Shown: one piece after another, positions 38,701 to 51,400 of the stretch | Numbering within the stretch: position 1 is the first letter of the stretch | Layout of the letters: each line of letters begins with the position of its first letter | Notes under the pieces: generated by a model | The model's database searches: none | What the model saw: only the letters and a program-made list of their open reading frames with translations | Told to the model about the DNA's origin: nothing | Made by a program: the position numbers and the translations under genes | Source: Struthio camelus | Taxonomy: Eukaryota; Chordata; Aves; Struthioniformes; Struthionidae | Length of the DNA: 64,000 nucleotides | Reading direction: 5' to 3' | Assembly: GCF_040807025.1 (NCBI RefSeq) | Contig: NC_090951.1 | Location: 4,464,001 to 4,528,000, forward strand

Positions 38701-41700
38701 CAAGGAGTCAAAATGCTACCAATTAAATGGCTGCCTCCAATGTAGAAATAATTCTTCAGCTCCACATTTTTGTTTTGGAGTATTTTTTTCCCAAGTGTTT
38801 ACCTTGCTTTTATTCTAAATTATACACTTCTCCAAACAAATCATAACGCTTCTTTTCCAAAAAATATTCTTTCAGTATCTGCTTTCTGCCTTCCTCTGGT
38901 ATCGGGCCTGGATATAAGTAATGTCCCACATTCCTTTCTTTCCTGTAACAGCTTGTAGTGATTTACATTTTTCCAAACTAACTTCTTTCATCTTTAAGAT
39001 TTTATTTATGAACTATTTTAACTTTCCTGCTTCTGGGAAGTGTAAGTGTCAATAAAGAACTCAACAGTTCTCAAATTCATTCCATTCTTTTACTGACTGG
39101 ATTTAATTCTTAGAAAATCTCACTATTCATTGGTATTACTATATAAAACATTAGTTCAGACTCCTGAAAAATTAGGTAGCTGTAAAGTTCTTTGGAACTC
39201 TTAAATATAAGACAAAGCATATATATTCCAAACTCCTCTTCTATACCCAGCTCAGGCGTTTTGTTCTCTAAAAGTTTGCTCTTGTATGACACTTAAAAAG
39301 ATTCAGACCGTACAACAAATCATAGCACGCTTTTTGACCATGCTGCCCATCTTCTGAATCCTGTAACAGTGCATAACACTGCCTCCTGATAGGAGGCTAA
39401 CCTCCTGCGGCCAGAAAGAACTGCGCAAAATTCTCACACTCGATAACGGCAAAGGATGGCCAGCAAAGGCAGAGGAAAGTTATCTGTGAAGGCAACGCAG
39501 CCCACAATCTCACCAACTTTTACTAAACAGTACTATACCTTATATGACCACCAAAAATATCAGTAATTGGTGTCTGAACAAAGTCAGCCTGACGAGTGAC
39601 CGATGATTTGTTGCGAGGTCCCACTTGCTCCCATTCATCCTCACTGCCTTCTCCTTGCTCATCTTGCTCCTCCTCTTCATGAACAGTCTGTGCCTCAGGA
39701 CCATTGGAAACCGAGAGTTCTTAAAGGAGTGAAGAAAAAGAACACATACAGATTTTTACAAATAAAACGTGTACAGACAAAGAATCTGAAATAAAAAAAA
39801 CAGTAAGAATAATTTCCAGGGGATAAAATGTTTTCATAGGTTACAAAATTTTTGAAAGACTGAATGAGAACTTTCAGGTATACTACAGCAACACTCACAG
39901 CTGGACACATGTATATACATATACATATATGTATATATATGCATATGCATAAACAGAACGCAGTTCATTGATTACTGTATGCAAACAGATGTACTTTTGT
40001 AAGAGAAAACATTACATGTTTTTATTACTAAACTTATGGGGTAGAAAATTGGAGAGTCAAGTGTTATTCCGGGAGCATAATTATGCCATTATTAAATACA
40101 ATTCCTTTTCTGCATGGATATTTCACAGGGAAACCAAGGTATAACAAATATTTTCTTTTGAGTGCCAAAGTCAGCAGGCTATATACTGAACACAGCTAAG
40201 GAATAAAACATGGAATAATCATTTTATAACTTAAAAAAAAATTTACTCTCCTAAAGAGAAGCTGGATAATCAATGATCTTTACTCTATACTTGGATAAGA
40301 TTAAAAGCATTTCCTTTCCATTTTTAGTAGGGCACTCAAACACAAAGACACTGTAAAATAAAATGGCATTTTTAGGCTGTCTGTAAATCCCAATACTTCC
40401 TTCAAAGAAACATTTCTCCACCTTTGTCAATAAGACACTTTTATAATTAACTGGTATGTCTGTTTTAAATTAGACATAAATTAGCCATTAGTCTAAACGT
40501 TTCCTGTTCAGCAAAGAGGAGCTTAATCAACAGCTGTTTAAAGATCAGTGACAAGCTATGCTGACATATTTCTGAACTACAGAGAGAGCTCCAGTAAAAA
40601 ACCAACACTGCAAATCTGAATGGCAGAGAAACATACTTCAGACAAATTCAGTCAGCTTGAGTTAGCCTCATATTATGTTCTCAGTCGAGCTCACTAAGAA
40701 TCTGTAATACAGAAACTTATTGTTTAGGAGAACAAGGTACATGTCCTGTCATCAAATGTCACCCAGAATGTTTTCAAATGTCATCCAGAATGTTTTCAAA
40801 ACATACATATATACGATTCTGCAAACAAATACACTATAACACCACATATCATTTGTGAACTTAGAAGGAACAACCCATTTTACCCTCTGGCCAGATTTTA
40901 ACAAAAGACTTCAATGTCCTTTTTGAGTTTTCTAAAAAGTGGCATTCTATCCCCATCTCAACATCTATTCCAAACATTTTCCATATTACAGAATATCACA
41001 AAAAGAGAAAAAAAGATCTTTACAAATATTTCAAAGAAATCCAGTTTTCTACAAAAAACTAACTTTCGTTATGTGGAGAAAGAAGTTTCTTTAAGGTCAG
41101 CATTTCTTCATGTAGTCCATTGAGGATAAATCCCAAGTATTCCTCAGCATCCTCTTGTCTGCCCTGAATAAAAAAAGTTTTCAGCAATTATATGACATTT
41201 TCATGTTTTCCACTTAAGAACAGATATAAGACATTGAACTTCTGGCTTTTCTATTAATTCAGTTAATTTACCAAGCAGTCAGTCTCAGGTGGAAAGTCAA
41301 AGCTTAAATTTCACTGTAACACCACCCCATTTATAACAATTTCAAAGCGAACCAATGCATTAATTGCTAACCAATCACGACAAACACACACATGCATAAG
41401 CTTCACCTGGAAATGAGCATTTTTTAATTATTATTTTTCTCAGTACATACAGAATTTAACAGGCAAATTGGTAAGTTTCTTTCGCCAATTTCTTTTCAAA
41501 ATACTATTAAAAATTGCAGTTGAACCCAGTCCAAATCAAAAGATGGTTCAAACCTTTATCTCTTCTTCAATTGAAACTAAATCTGGACCATTATTTTAAA
41601 GTCTCTGTGGACCTCCAACTATTGCAATCTGAATCCCAAGCAGAAACAAACAATTACTCATATCTTTATTTGAATGTAAATCAGTGCAATGCATTCTCTA

Positions 41701-44700
41701 TAAAAAGACTATATATCAACGCTCTATTCCAATCAAATTTTTTTCAGTGTTCTGACATTCTGAACTGCCAAACTATTATCATGAATACCTTCCTATAATT
41801 TATTCAAGGTCCAAGGTTGTCTAGCTTCATTATAACGAACAATAAATTAATTGACTTCAGTGATACTTAGGCACAGATTCTGTTTTAAGGCTTTTAAGTT
41901 GTTTTAAAGTTAGTAGCTGCACTGAGATGCAATTACAAAAGTCTTAAAGATTTATGAACCACACCTTTTCTGACAGACTTGACTTGATAACCGTCAAAAG
42001 TCTGTAAATATACGTAGGTTCAAAGGCAGCTCCTGGTCGGATGTCTCTCACAATTTTATCACCTAAAGCTGCAAGATAAAGAGAAGTAATATTTAAATAA
42101 GCAACACTATGGGATTGTGAAACAAAAACTTAAAGGTTAATTAACAGTGTATTAGGCTCGTGATACATTCTGTTTCATTAGTTATACAATAAAGCACCTG
42201 AAAAACATGTGTTCTCAAAATATACAAAATGTTTGACCATTCAGGTTGTGTGAAGACAGGGTGGAATTTCTGGGGGGGGAAAAAACTATTTAAAATAATA
42301 TTCATATCAGCTACCACTACCATTAACACACACATCGTCAAATTCAGAATTGTATCCACTTTTTTTTTTTTTTTAAAGTAACGTTAAAAGTTGAACAGCA
42401 TATATATGTTTGTCTGCCTTGTAGACCTTAACATCCCCTTCACACATCATTGAACTTTGGAATCCAAAATTATGTTTTAACAGTTTTACTACCGTTTTAA
42501 CCAAGTGACCCAAGTTCAGCATCCGTAAGATAAGTCTTTTATCCATAAACTTACTTTACGACTTCTTACCTCACCCTGCACTGACTTACAGACAGTCTGG
42601 AAAAGCTGAAACAGCAGTTAGTACCCTTTTTACAGTCAACACTATAAAAACTAACAGAAAACGAGAATATCTATAATTTTGGTTCTACTTAAATTTTGGT
42701 ACTTCTGTATTCAAAGAACACTCTTTAAATCTGTTATATATTTGTAATTCTAATGGGTCATTTTCCCTCCCTGTAGCAAAAAAGCAAGAAATAGTTTAAC
42801 AGAATTTTCAAACTAATGGTGATACAAGGCCTGAGAAACTATACTTGAAAACTACAGAATACAATTGAAATGACCTAGAAGTTAAGTAAGTTGCATAAGG
42901 CAGCACAATTTGTTTTATTGGGGGGGGGCGGGGGGAGGAGAGACGACTTAAGCAGCAAACCACAGAAATGTCTGAAGCATTTGGAAATCACTGGAACAAG
43001 CAACTCCATGGCATTTTCTTATATCATTACATAAAAAACATTCCTGAAACCGTTTCATATTTCTGTTAAGTCTTTTGTACAACAGATTAGGTTTAGAGAT
43101 ACAACTAAAACCTGCAAGACCATTTAACTGCATTTATGCTCTATTCCTCACTACACAGCCATGACTGATCCTAAACACTTATTAGCAAGAATCATACACT
43201 TTCAAAGTTTTCACATTGCAACACTGCATAGGGTCAGGGAAGAAATTAAAGCCTAGGTAACATGCATGCAGGCAGTATCTAACTACTAAATAAATCATAA
43301 TATGGCCTGTTTTGTTCTGAATAAATGTAAGCCTTGAGCATTTAAGAAAGAGATGCATATGAGGATAACATTTAGGAAGATTACAACAAATAGCTGAAGA
43401 AATATAAGGAAGAAGCACAGCAAAATACAATGAAATACCAAATGATTTCATCAGGAAGGGCAGGCTCTTAGAAGGCATTTTAACAGTTAAGCTAATCTTT
43501 AAAAAAGCTACTCTTACTGCACTTGTAAGTTTGGTCTACCAAATAGAAGAAAAAAGGAACTCACAGGTGTTGCTCGCTATATGATATTAATTACCATTAC
43601 GGAAAAACACAGACAGAAAAGTAACAGCAAACTTTGAACGTTTAACCCCAAGGAATTAGAGAGACACAGAAGGGGTCAAGTACCACCATTAAAGGTCTCA
43701 GGTACATCGCACAACGCAGGTTCTTATCCAAAAGCCTTACCACATTTCGAAGACTCTTCTCCCCCTATTCCCACTCACCTTGTTTTGCTTTAGGGGGTAC
43801 AGGCATATTAGTGAACTCATTCATTAGGCGAACACTGAAAAAGAATGGAAGAAACAATTGGACGTGTGTGCCAGTTAAGATATAAAAGAGCAAATAATAA
43901 AAACTAGATCACTGTCATTACCAACAGCTAAAAATCAAAGGATATCACAATAAAGTCTTAATAAGTTCAGACACAAAAATTAACCTGATCATTGCAGAGG
44001 TTGCTTGTAGGCTCTAACAGTTCTCTTTTGCATCTTAAATGCTATTTAAAAAAAATACTCCTCAGATAGGCACCTGGAAGTATTTTCCAAGACTAAGCAA
44101 GCAATTGCAAAATACTAAGTTCATTATAAAAGCCAAGTGTCATTTTAGGAAAAGGAAAAAAAAAAAAAAAAAAAAGACTTCTGGATACATAACAATTTTC
44201 ATCAACTACAATAAACAATCATTTGTTACATACTTCTTCACAAGCTTCACCAGGTCACAGTGTTTTTAACAAGCTACTTACAAACTGTCTATCATTGGTG
44301 TTGAGGTACACGGCCGTTGTGATTTTGAATACATTGGAATGGACTTCATTAAATGATACATTGGAGGGCAAGCAACCAAAGCTTGCAGGGTCTATGCAGT
44401 GGCATTAAGGAAATATTCAGAAACTGTAATTTGCATATTAACCAAATATTTAATCACATTAAAAATGATATGTTAAACAGAAAGTTAAAGCTTTGTTAGG
44501 TACCAAAGACCAATTCAATAACTAAACTGGAACTGATGGCCTTCTTTCACTACATTAACTGTTAATGTTCAGAAGTTACGTTAAAAAAGCCCTGCATTTT
44601 ATAATATGCAGTGATTTTACCAACATTTTAATCATTTCAAATACTGTGACTAAAAGTGACAACCCAGAATATATTTTCTGTAAAGAATAGAAGCAGCCAA

Positions 44701-45372
44701 CTGACAGACTTCAACGTAATGGTGGTAACTCACCCCCCTAACCAAAACAAACACGAACGCAGAGATGTGAAACATTCTTCAATGCAAGAGGGAGCCTGGA
44801 GCAACTACAGTATACCTTCACAGAAAATATTTTAAAATATTGTCAGGGCTACATGAGAACAGCAAACACAAGAAATACATCAAAAGACTGGAGAGGCAGG
44901 AAAATGACAAAAAAGACACCGATTTCAACAGCTACAGAAATGTCAACTTGATTCCTATAGCATGCAAAAATTCAATGATAAATTCCCTTGCAGCACGTTA
45001 AGACTGAAAAAATGAGGGCCAAAACAGACAATCAGCTGAATGAGGGTCTGGCTATATAAGATAAAAGCCGATACTTAGAACTGCTGGTCTGGAAACAGGT
45101 TACTGAGGCCTGCAGTGATCAGTCTTGAAATTAGTCACAATATTTTCACTAATGACATTAGCAGTTAAAGTAGAAGCATGTTAATTGTCACCAACAGTGA
45201 ACCATGGTTAACGTGGTGACAAAAAAAATTATCAAAAACCATAAAGTGATTATTAATCATTAACAAATTAGCACTGAGGAAGGCAGATTTCTGTAACTCG
45301 AGGTAAGTCACTTTCAGAGGGGAACACAATTTTAATACACAAAGCCATAAGAGCAAGCCAATCTTCCACCCT

Positions 45373-45411
<39 letters not shown>

Positions 45412-48400
45412 CACAACTGCATTTACACAGATGATATGTTCCTGACAACCTGTTCAACAGAAAACCGGAAAAATGTCAATTTACCAGATTGCCAAAACCT
45501 AAGAGGAGGAACAGTTACTTTCAGTAAACTGAGAAAGAAATCAAAAAAGAGAAATAATCACTTCAGTTGATTTACGAACGGCCATGAACAAACACAACTA
45601 GAAATCAGGTTTTCAGTCATGAGACAATTACAGTTCAGAAATATTTTGACAGGAGTAACAGAGGCAAAAAATCTAACCAGAATTAATATAGGGAATGGTG
45701 AAATTGCAAACAGGATTGAGCAACAAATTTCAGAGGATCCCTGACACTGGTTTCAATGATCCAAAAGATCCCTGGACTTCTTAGATGTAATATTAAACTC
45801 TTTAAAGCACAAAATAGGGGAAGGCAAATATTTTTATAAAATACTTACCAGAATAACCCAGGAAATACACATAGAAAAAGTTTAACTTAAGCGTACTGAT
45901 TTTTTCAAGGTAAGGATACAGCATTGATGTAGCACCAGTTTCCTTTGTTGATCAGCCCTCGTGGTTGCAAAGACACTGGTTTATGTATTAGCTTTACATT
46001 TTCCAGTAATTCTGTAGAATGATAAATAGTTAATTTAGCAACAATAAAATACACACGTTAACCATCACAACAAATGTTTGTTGACTCATTACAAAATAAC
46101 GCAAATCGGTTATCAAGATTCCCAGAAATTTTAGCAAGTAATTTTTAGTTTCATTTTACCATTACTCGTATTTCAAATCAGATAGACTTCTTTAGCAGAA
46201 GACACACTGGAATTTGGCTGGGAAGGATGCTGGTATCAAAACTATTCATTCTCACTTCAAAGCTGAAAAGACCTAGTTTAATTTTTGCTTTATTAAAATA
46301 TATTTTGTTAATCCTTTGCTACCAATTTGATAGAGCATTTGCCAAATTTGTCTCCTGCTTTGACAAGACCTGAAGTTGATATAGCAGTCTTAGTATAAGT
46401 TGAAACTTGTAAGCTATCTTACGGAAAAGATACCTTTGTGAAAACAGGATAGACTGATGCTAACATGATCTTCAGAATGGTACGTGTTAGTTGTTGTTTT
46501 AAGACTTTTAAAAAGAACAAGATACTGGAATATATAAGATAATGTTTTCCTGCTTTCAAATATTTCAGCAATGGCTCAAGTTTAATAATGAAAGACCAAG
46601 GCATGAGTAAGTCTGTCACAGTTATGAGATGAAGAGCAACAGGAAGAATCTTTCCTGGAAGTCTGACCTGTTATTTAGGTACCTAAATAAAACTGGTTTC
46701 AAGAAAAGTTTTTTCAAAACATGGATCTGGTATATTTTAAATCTGAAAAATAAGGACAAATATACAAGACAGAAGGAATAAAGCTAATGAAAGCACAAGC
46801 AAATAAACATGGCAATTGTCTAAAACGCGGGTAATTTATTTTTATTACAATAAAATCTAGGCCTCGCAAGCTACACTCTGCACAGACGTTAAGTTTTTCA
46901 CTAGAAGGACTACTAAACAGATGAGACAGACTTGGCACTGTAGGAAAAGCAGAGACAAAGAAATAAAACTGAGCAGATGAGGGGGCAGAATTACAAATAA
47001 AAATCTATATCCTTCAACTTCCAATCTCTCTTTACCTACGAGATCACATTTCCTGTTGATGATGCCAGTTCTAAACAAATTAAAACATGCCAAAACCTTA
47101 AAAATAAATAAAAAAACCACAGGAAAATTGATATCTGAAAAAGGCAGCAGCTAAAAGATGTAAAATCTTAGCATTTAGTACACACATGCTAAAAATCCTT
47201 CTGTGGGAGTTGAAACATTCATTATAAGTTATTAATGTTAAATTTTTAATGCTTAAATATTTCAGAATATATAGCGAACGCAGCAAAGTGTTAAACATCT
47301 GTGATGTCCACACATACAATTTTCCTGTTATTATAATTTATCACTATTGGAAATTACTATAAAAACGATGAAAAACATTTATTTCTAACGTCTATCAATA
47401 ACTTTTAAGGTTAACTATGTTCTTCCCTATGTCATATTGTACTAAGAAAAAATACTATTAGGACCATCAGCATCCTCTTGTGGCCATAAAACTGCTTTGT
47501 ACACAATGTCTAAAGCAATTCCAGTGAATTTTCTTTCAACAGAAAGAATCTTTGTTTACCTTAATAACATTCGACACCATAGTCTCATACCACATCCAAC
47601 ACCCACACATTAACTAAAACAACTATTACAAGACTATCGGAAGAAAGAAAAATACCCTTACAACCAAGATGTTTTGAAATTTTAAGAAAACTTTGTGATA
47701 AATCAGAGATACTAACAAAAAAGAACTCAAACTCCCTTTTGTTGGTGCTTAGCTGTGAAACATGGCCTACATTTGAAGACACATCTAGAGCAGTGCCGTG
47801 TTTAGAAATTTATGTACTTTGTACATTTTTGCCAAAGTTCATTCAACACATGGTGTTATATAAGCAGTTGTCAAATTTTAACATAGGTAATTCCCTAGCC
47901 AATGCAGTTTAAGACGAGAGAAATCATTCAAATATGGTCTCCTGGCTGAAAAGAAAAAAAAAAAAAGATACGCATTACAAGTTAGCAATTGACTTTGTCA
48001 AACTATAACATATGCATCAATGTTACCAATCCTTCAATGAAATTTAACATGTAGCTGGAGACCGTTACAAGGCAAAGGCTAGGTACGTCACGCAGATCCT
48101 TCTTCAAGTCTGTACAAGGAAGAAAAGCGCCAGAAACCCAAACCCTGCAATGCCTCCATTCTACAACTACTTGTTCTACTGCATAACTAACTTTAACAGT
48201 AAGAAATGTTTTTCTGGTCTTTAATGCCGAATCATTTCTATTACATATCAAAACTAAGCAATTCTTGCCTTGTTGACTATAGTCTTGGAGAGCAGTGCAC
48301 TGCTGTCTTCATTATAAATTGGTTTCACATATTTGAAGTGCTATCTATAATCTCTCCTATAATCTCATCTGAGATAAAGTAAATCCAAAATTTCCATATT

Positions 48401-51400
48401 TGCTGAAGGATTATCGTTTTCACCTCTTAATTCTGTTTTGTCTGTTGCATCTTCCTTGAAAAGTAACACCTAAAGCTGGCCAAAACACTGAGTCCTCCGC
48501 AGCAACAACAGAAACAGTTCTCTTCCATCTCTTCTATATAAATTTCCATTTACACACACTGAAAATAAACCTTAGTCTGCCTCAGCTTCGCTGCATACAC
48601 TTATCCATGCCTAGAATTTCCAGATCCTTTTATTTTTTCCAAATATTGCATGCTTGCATTTGATTTCTGTTTTGGTGCATCCTTCCACACTCATCTTGAT
48701 TGAATTCCCTTTCTTTTAATTTAAAACCATTCCAGATGTATCCAGATTTTAAATAGCTGTGTTCTTCAATTAATCTGAAATTTTGCTGCTGTAAACAAAT
48801 TTTTATGTTTACTGTTGATTTCATCATCCCCATCCATAATGAAAATACTGCAAAAAATCAGGATTCAGAAAATCTTTGTAGACTCCATTGAATCTTTTTC
48901 TAAAGTTAACAAAAAACACAGTTAAAAAAAGACTATTCAAAGAATAGCTAGTTTTACAATCACTTCCCTAAGTTGTTTAGAACATCATGTAAGATATTTT
49001 TAACTAACATCAAGTTACATAGCAAAGGGTAGCAGATGTGAAGCACGTAGCAAGTTAAATCTGCAAAAAAATCCGATTTTCTTTTTTAAACACAGATGTG
49101 GGCCATTTATAACCTTATTATCCTTTAGAAATTAATTATTGAAATGTTTGTTCTAGCATCTAAATTAGGTTAACACATTTATAATGAATAGGGTCATCCC
49201 TTTTTAAATAGGCAAGCACTGCATCTGTACTCCTCAACCATTCTCAAGTCCTATGTCTTCCTTGAGTTTTGCCAAACAAACAACAATGGTTCATAGCTTG
49301 CTTCAGGAGTTCCTTTTACCCATTTAACAGTGTTGCAAGTAAAGCCACTTGCCACCCACCTTGGCCACTTGCTTGAATTAACTGTACAGTGTTCTTTCCA
49401 TCAATATCAACACCCAATTTGTTTAAGTCTTTTCCAGTTGTTTTCTAGACCTTATTCTCACCTCCTCCTTAAACGGCAGGTATGCCACTGCCAACCTCTG
49501 GTGAAAGAGTTCTACTTTCGCTGAACAGTAAATATATCATGAAGAAAGGATAAAATCTTGTGGAGCTTTCTTTTAAATCTAAGGACTAAGAAACCACAGA
49601 ACTTTGCAGGTGGAATCAAGCAACATTTTCAAACAGCTATAAATACAGTTCTAACATATGCATGGAAAACATTAAACTTAAATGCTGCCTATGAGCCATG
49701 AATCCCCTTGTAACAGTTGGTGGAACTAAGGCACCAAAAAGCAATTTGCACAAGAAACTTGTTTTCTTGCCGTTTTGAGCACTTGTTCTAAGTAACACCT
49801 GTACACAAACACCTCAGAGCTTCAACAGTAAGTCAGAAGATCTGCCAATTCCGCTTGCCAAACTTAACATACTTTGGACCTTAGATTTTACCTGTGTGCT
49901 TAGCCCCCTATAGCACTTGTGGTCAAAACACCATTTACGCTGCCTGGAGTTGAAACTGGTGGATTCCCACCATATCAAACAACAGACTCTCAAGAAAGAC
50001 ACCAAAAAAATGAGGCGCTACCTACCTATGAAAAATATACATGGTTACTAGAACTAGTATACAATGATATTAACGTAGGAAGAAGATCTGAAACGAAGTA
50101 CGAACAGACCAAACTAAACAATTTGTCTGGAAATAATGAAGTAAAACTCATGTAACACATTTTTTTTACGTGTGTGTAAAGTATAGAGAAAGCAGTAACA
50201 TACTTATTTCCCAAATAGGACTGAGAACATTTAAAAACAGCCGATGATAAAAGTCATCTTTTCCCACAGAGCAAAGCAGTGATTATGTTGCATTAAGACT
50301 TTTACATAAACATTTTGTGCTGGAATCACTAGCAGCTGAACTACAGGAATCACAGCACTACAATTCTTACTTAAGTCAGCTGTAATGAGAAGATGGAGTC
50401 CTTTTCACTAGAAAAGGATCTACACCCAGATCATTCCTCTGCAAAAACAGCTAAAAGTCAAGGTAAAAAAAATCAAAAAAAAAAAAGCAAAGCAGCAAAC
50501 AAAAAATCGGTATAAAAATCCTATTGCTATTTTAACATATTAAAGACAATATAAAAAGCTCTGCTCCCATCTGGTGGCAAAGAGATAGTACAGAAAAAGT
50601 CTTGAAAGTTAACTTAAAACGGAAGCCACTTGAGCAAGACAAGAAGAAATCTTTTCATCTATGGTAGTCAGCTCTAGCTTTACAGTTGACACAAAATAGT
50701 TCACTAGCAAATGATAGCTGAAGATTTTAAAGCACAAGGCACTCTACATGTATGGGTTCATAAAGATCATAAACACCTTTATATACACACTTTTATACAC
50801 TCAATTGAGTTTGTGAAACCTAAGTGAAAATGTGTAGAACGGTATATCATTCTGGGAGTGTTCCTCTGAACAGATAGTTATCGGTAACAAAGTCATTAGT
50901 GACTGAGGAAGGGGATAAGAAGCATCCATATACTTCTAGGTATTCTGAACAGAAATGTCCAGGTCAACTTCTGGTTAGAGCAGAAAACAATCTTTCACCT
51001 GAAACTGTCATTTGCTAGTTTTCATTGTACTTGTAAATCAGCTTGTTGCATAAATCAAAAGCATTCTGTACAAGCCTTTTTATACCAGTGAAATAGTCCA
51101 TATGTAAAACAGAATTATTTTGTTCAAACACCCATGAGTCAGTGACATAAAACACAGCTCAATGGACATTCTCTTCATATTTTTTGCAGATGCAGTCTGC
51201 AAAAATCACTCATGCACATTTAGCATTTATCATCAGAGTCATAAATATGACAGTACCGAGAGTCAAAGCCTTTATATTATACATTATCTTTCCTGAAGTA
51301 CCCTCTGGACTGTTCATGATTATTCTTAAGGACTTCTGAAATTCTCAAGAATTTCAGCTACTTTGGCATAAATATATCAACACTCTTCTCTCTCCTGGAA

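Larger units (their letters stand above)
39720..41063 (-). other. USP10 intron 9
   Basis: About 1.3 kb. It holds an alternating TA/TATG simple repeat at about 39909-39950 and a 22-base tandem duplication at 40752-40795. Nothing else is recognised. Confidence 0.85.

Noticed and set aside
45378..45409. A32 run as evidence of a processed pseudogene insertion
   Set aside because: The sequence 5' of it on the plus strand shows no coding similarity or repeat family that I recognise.
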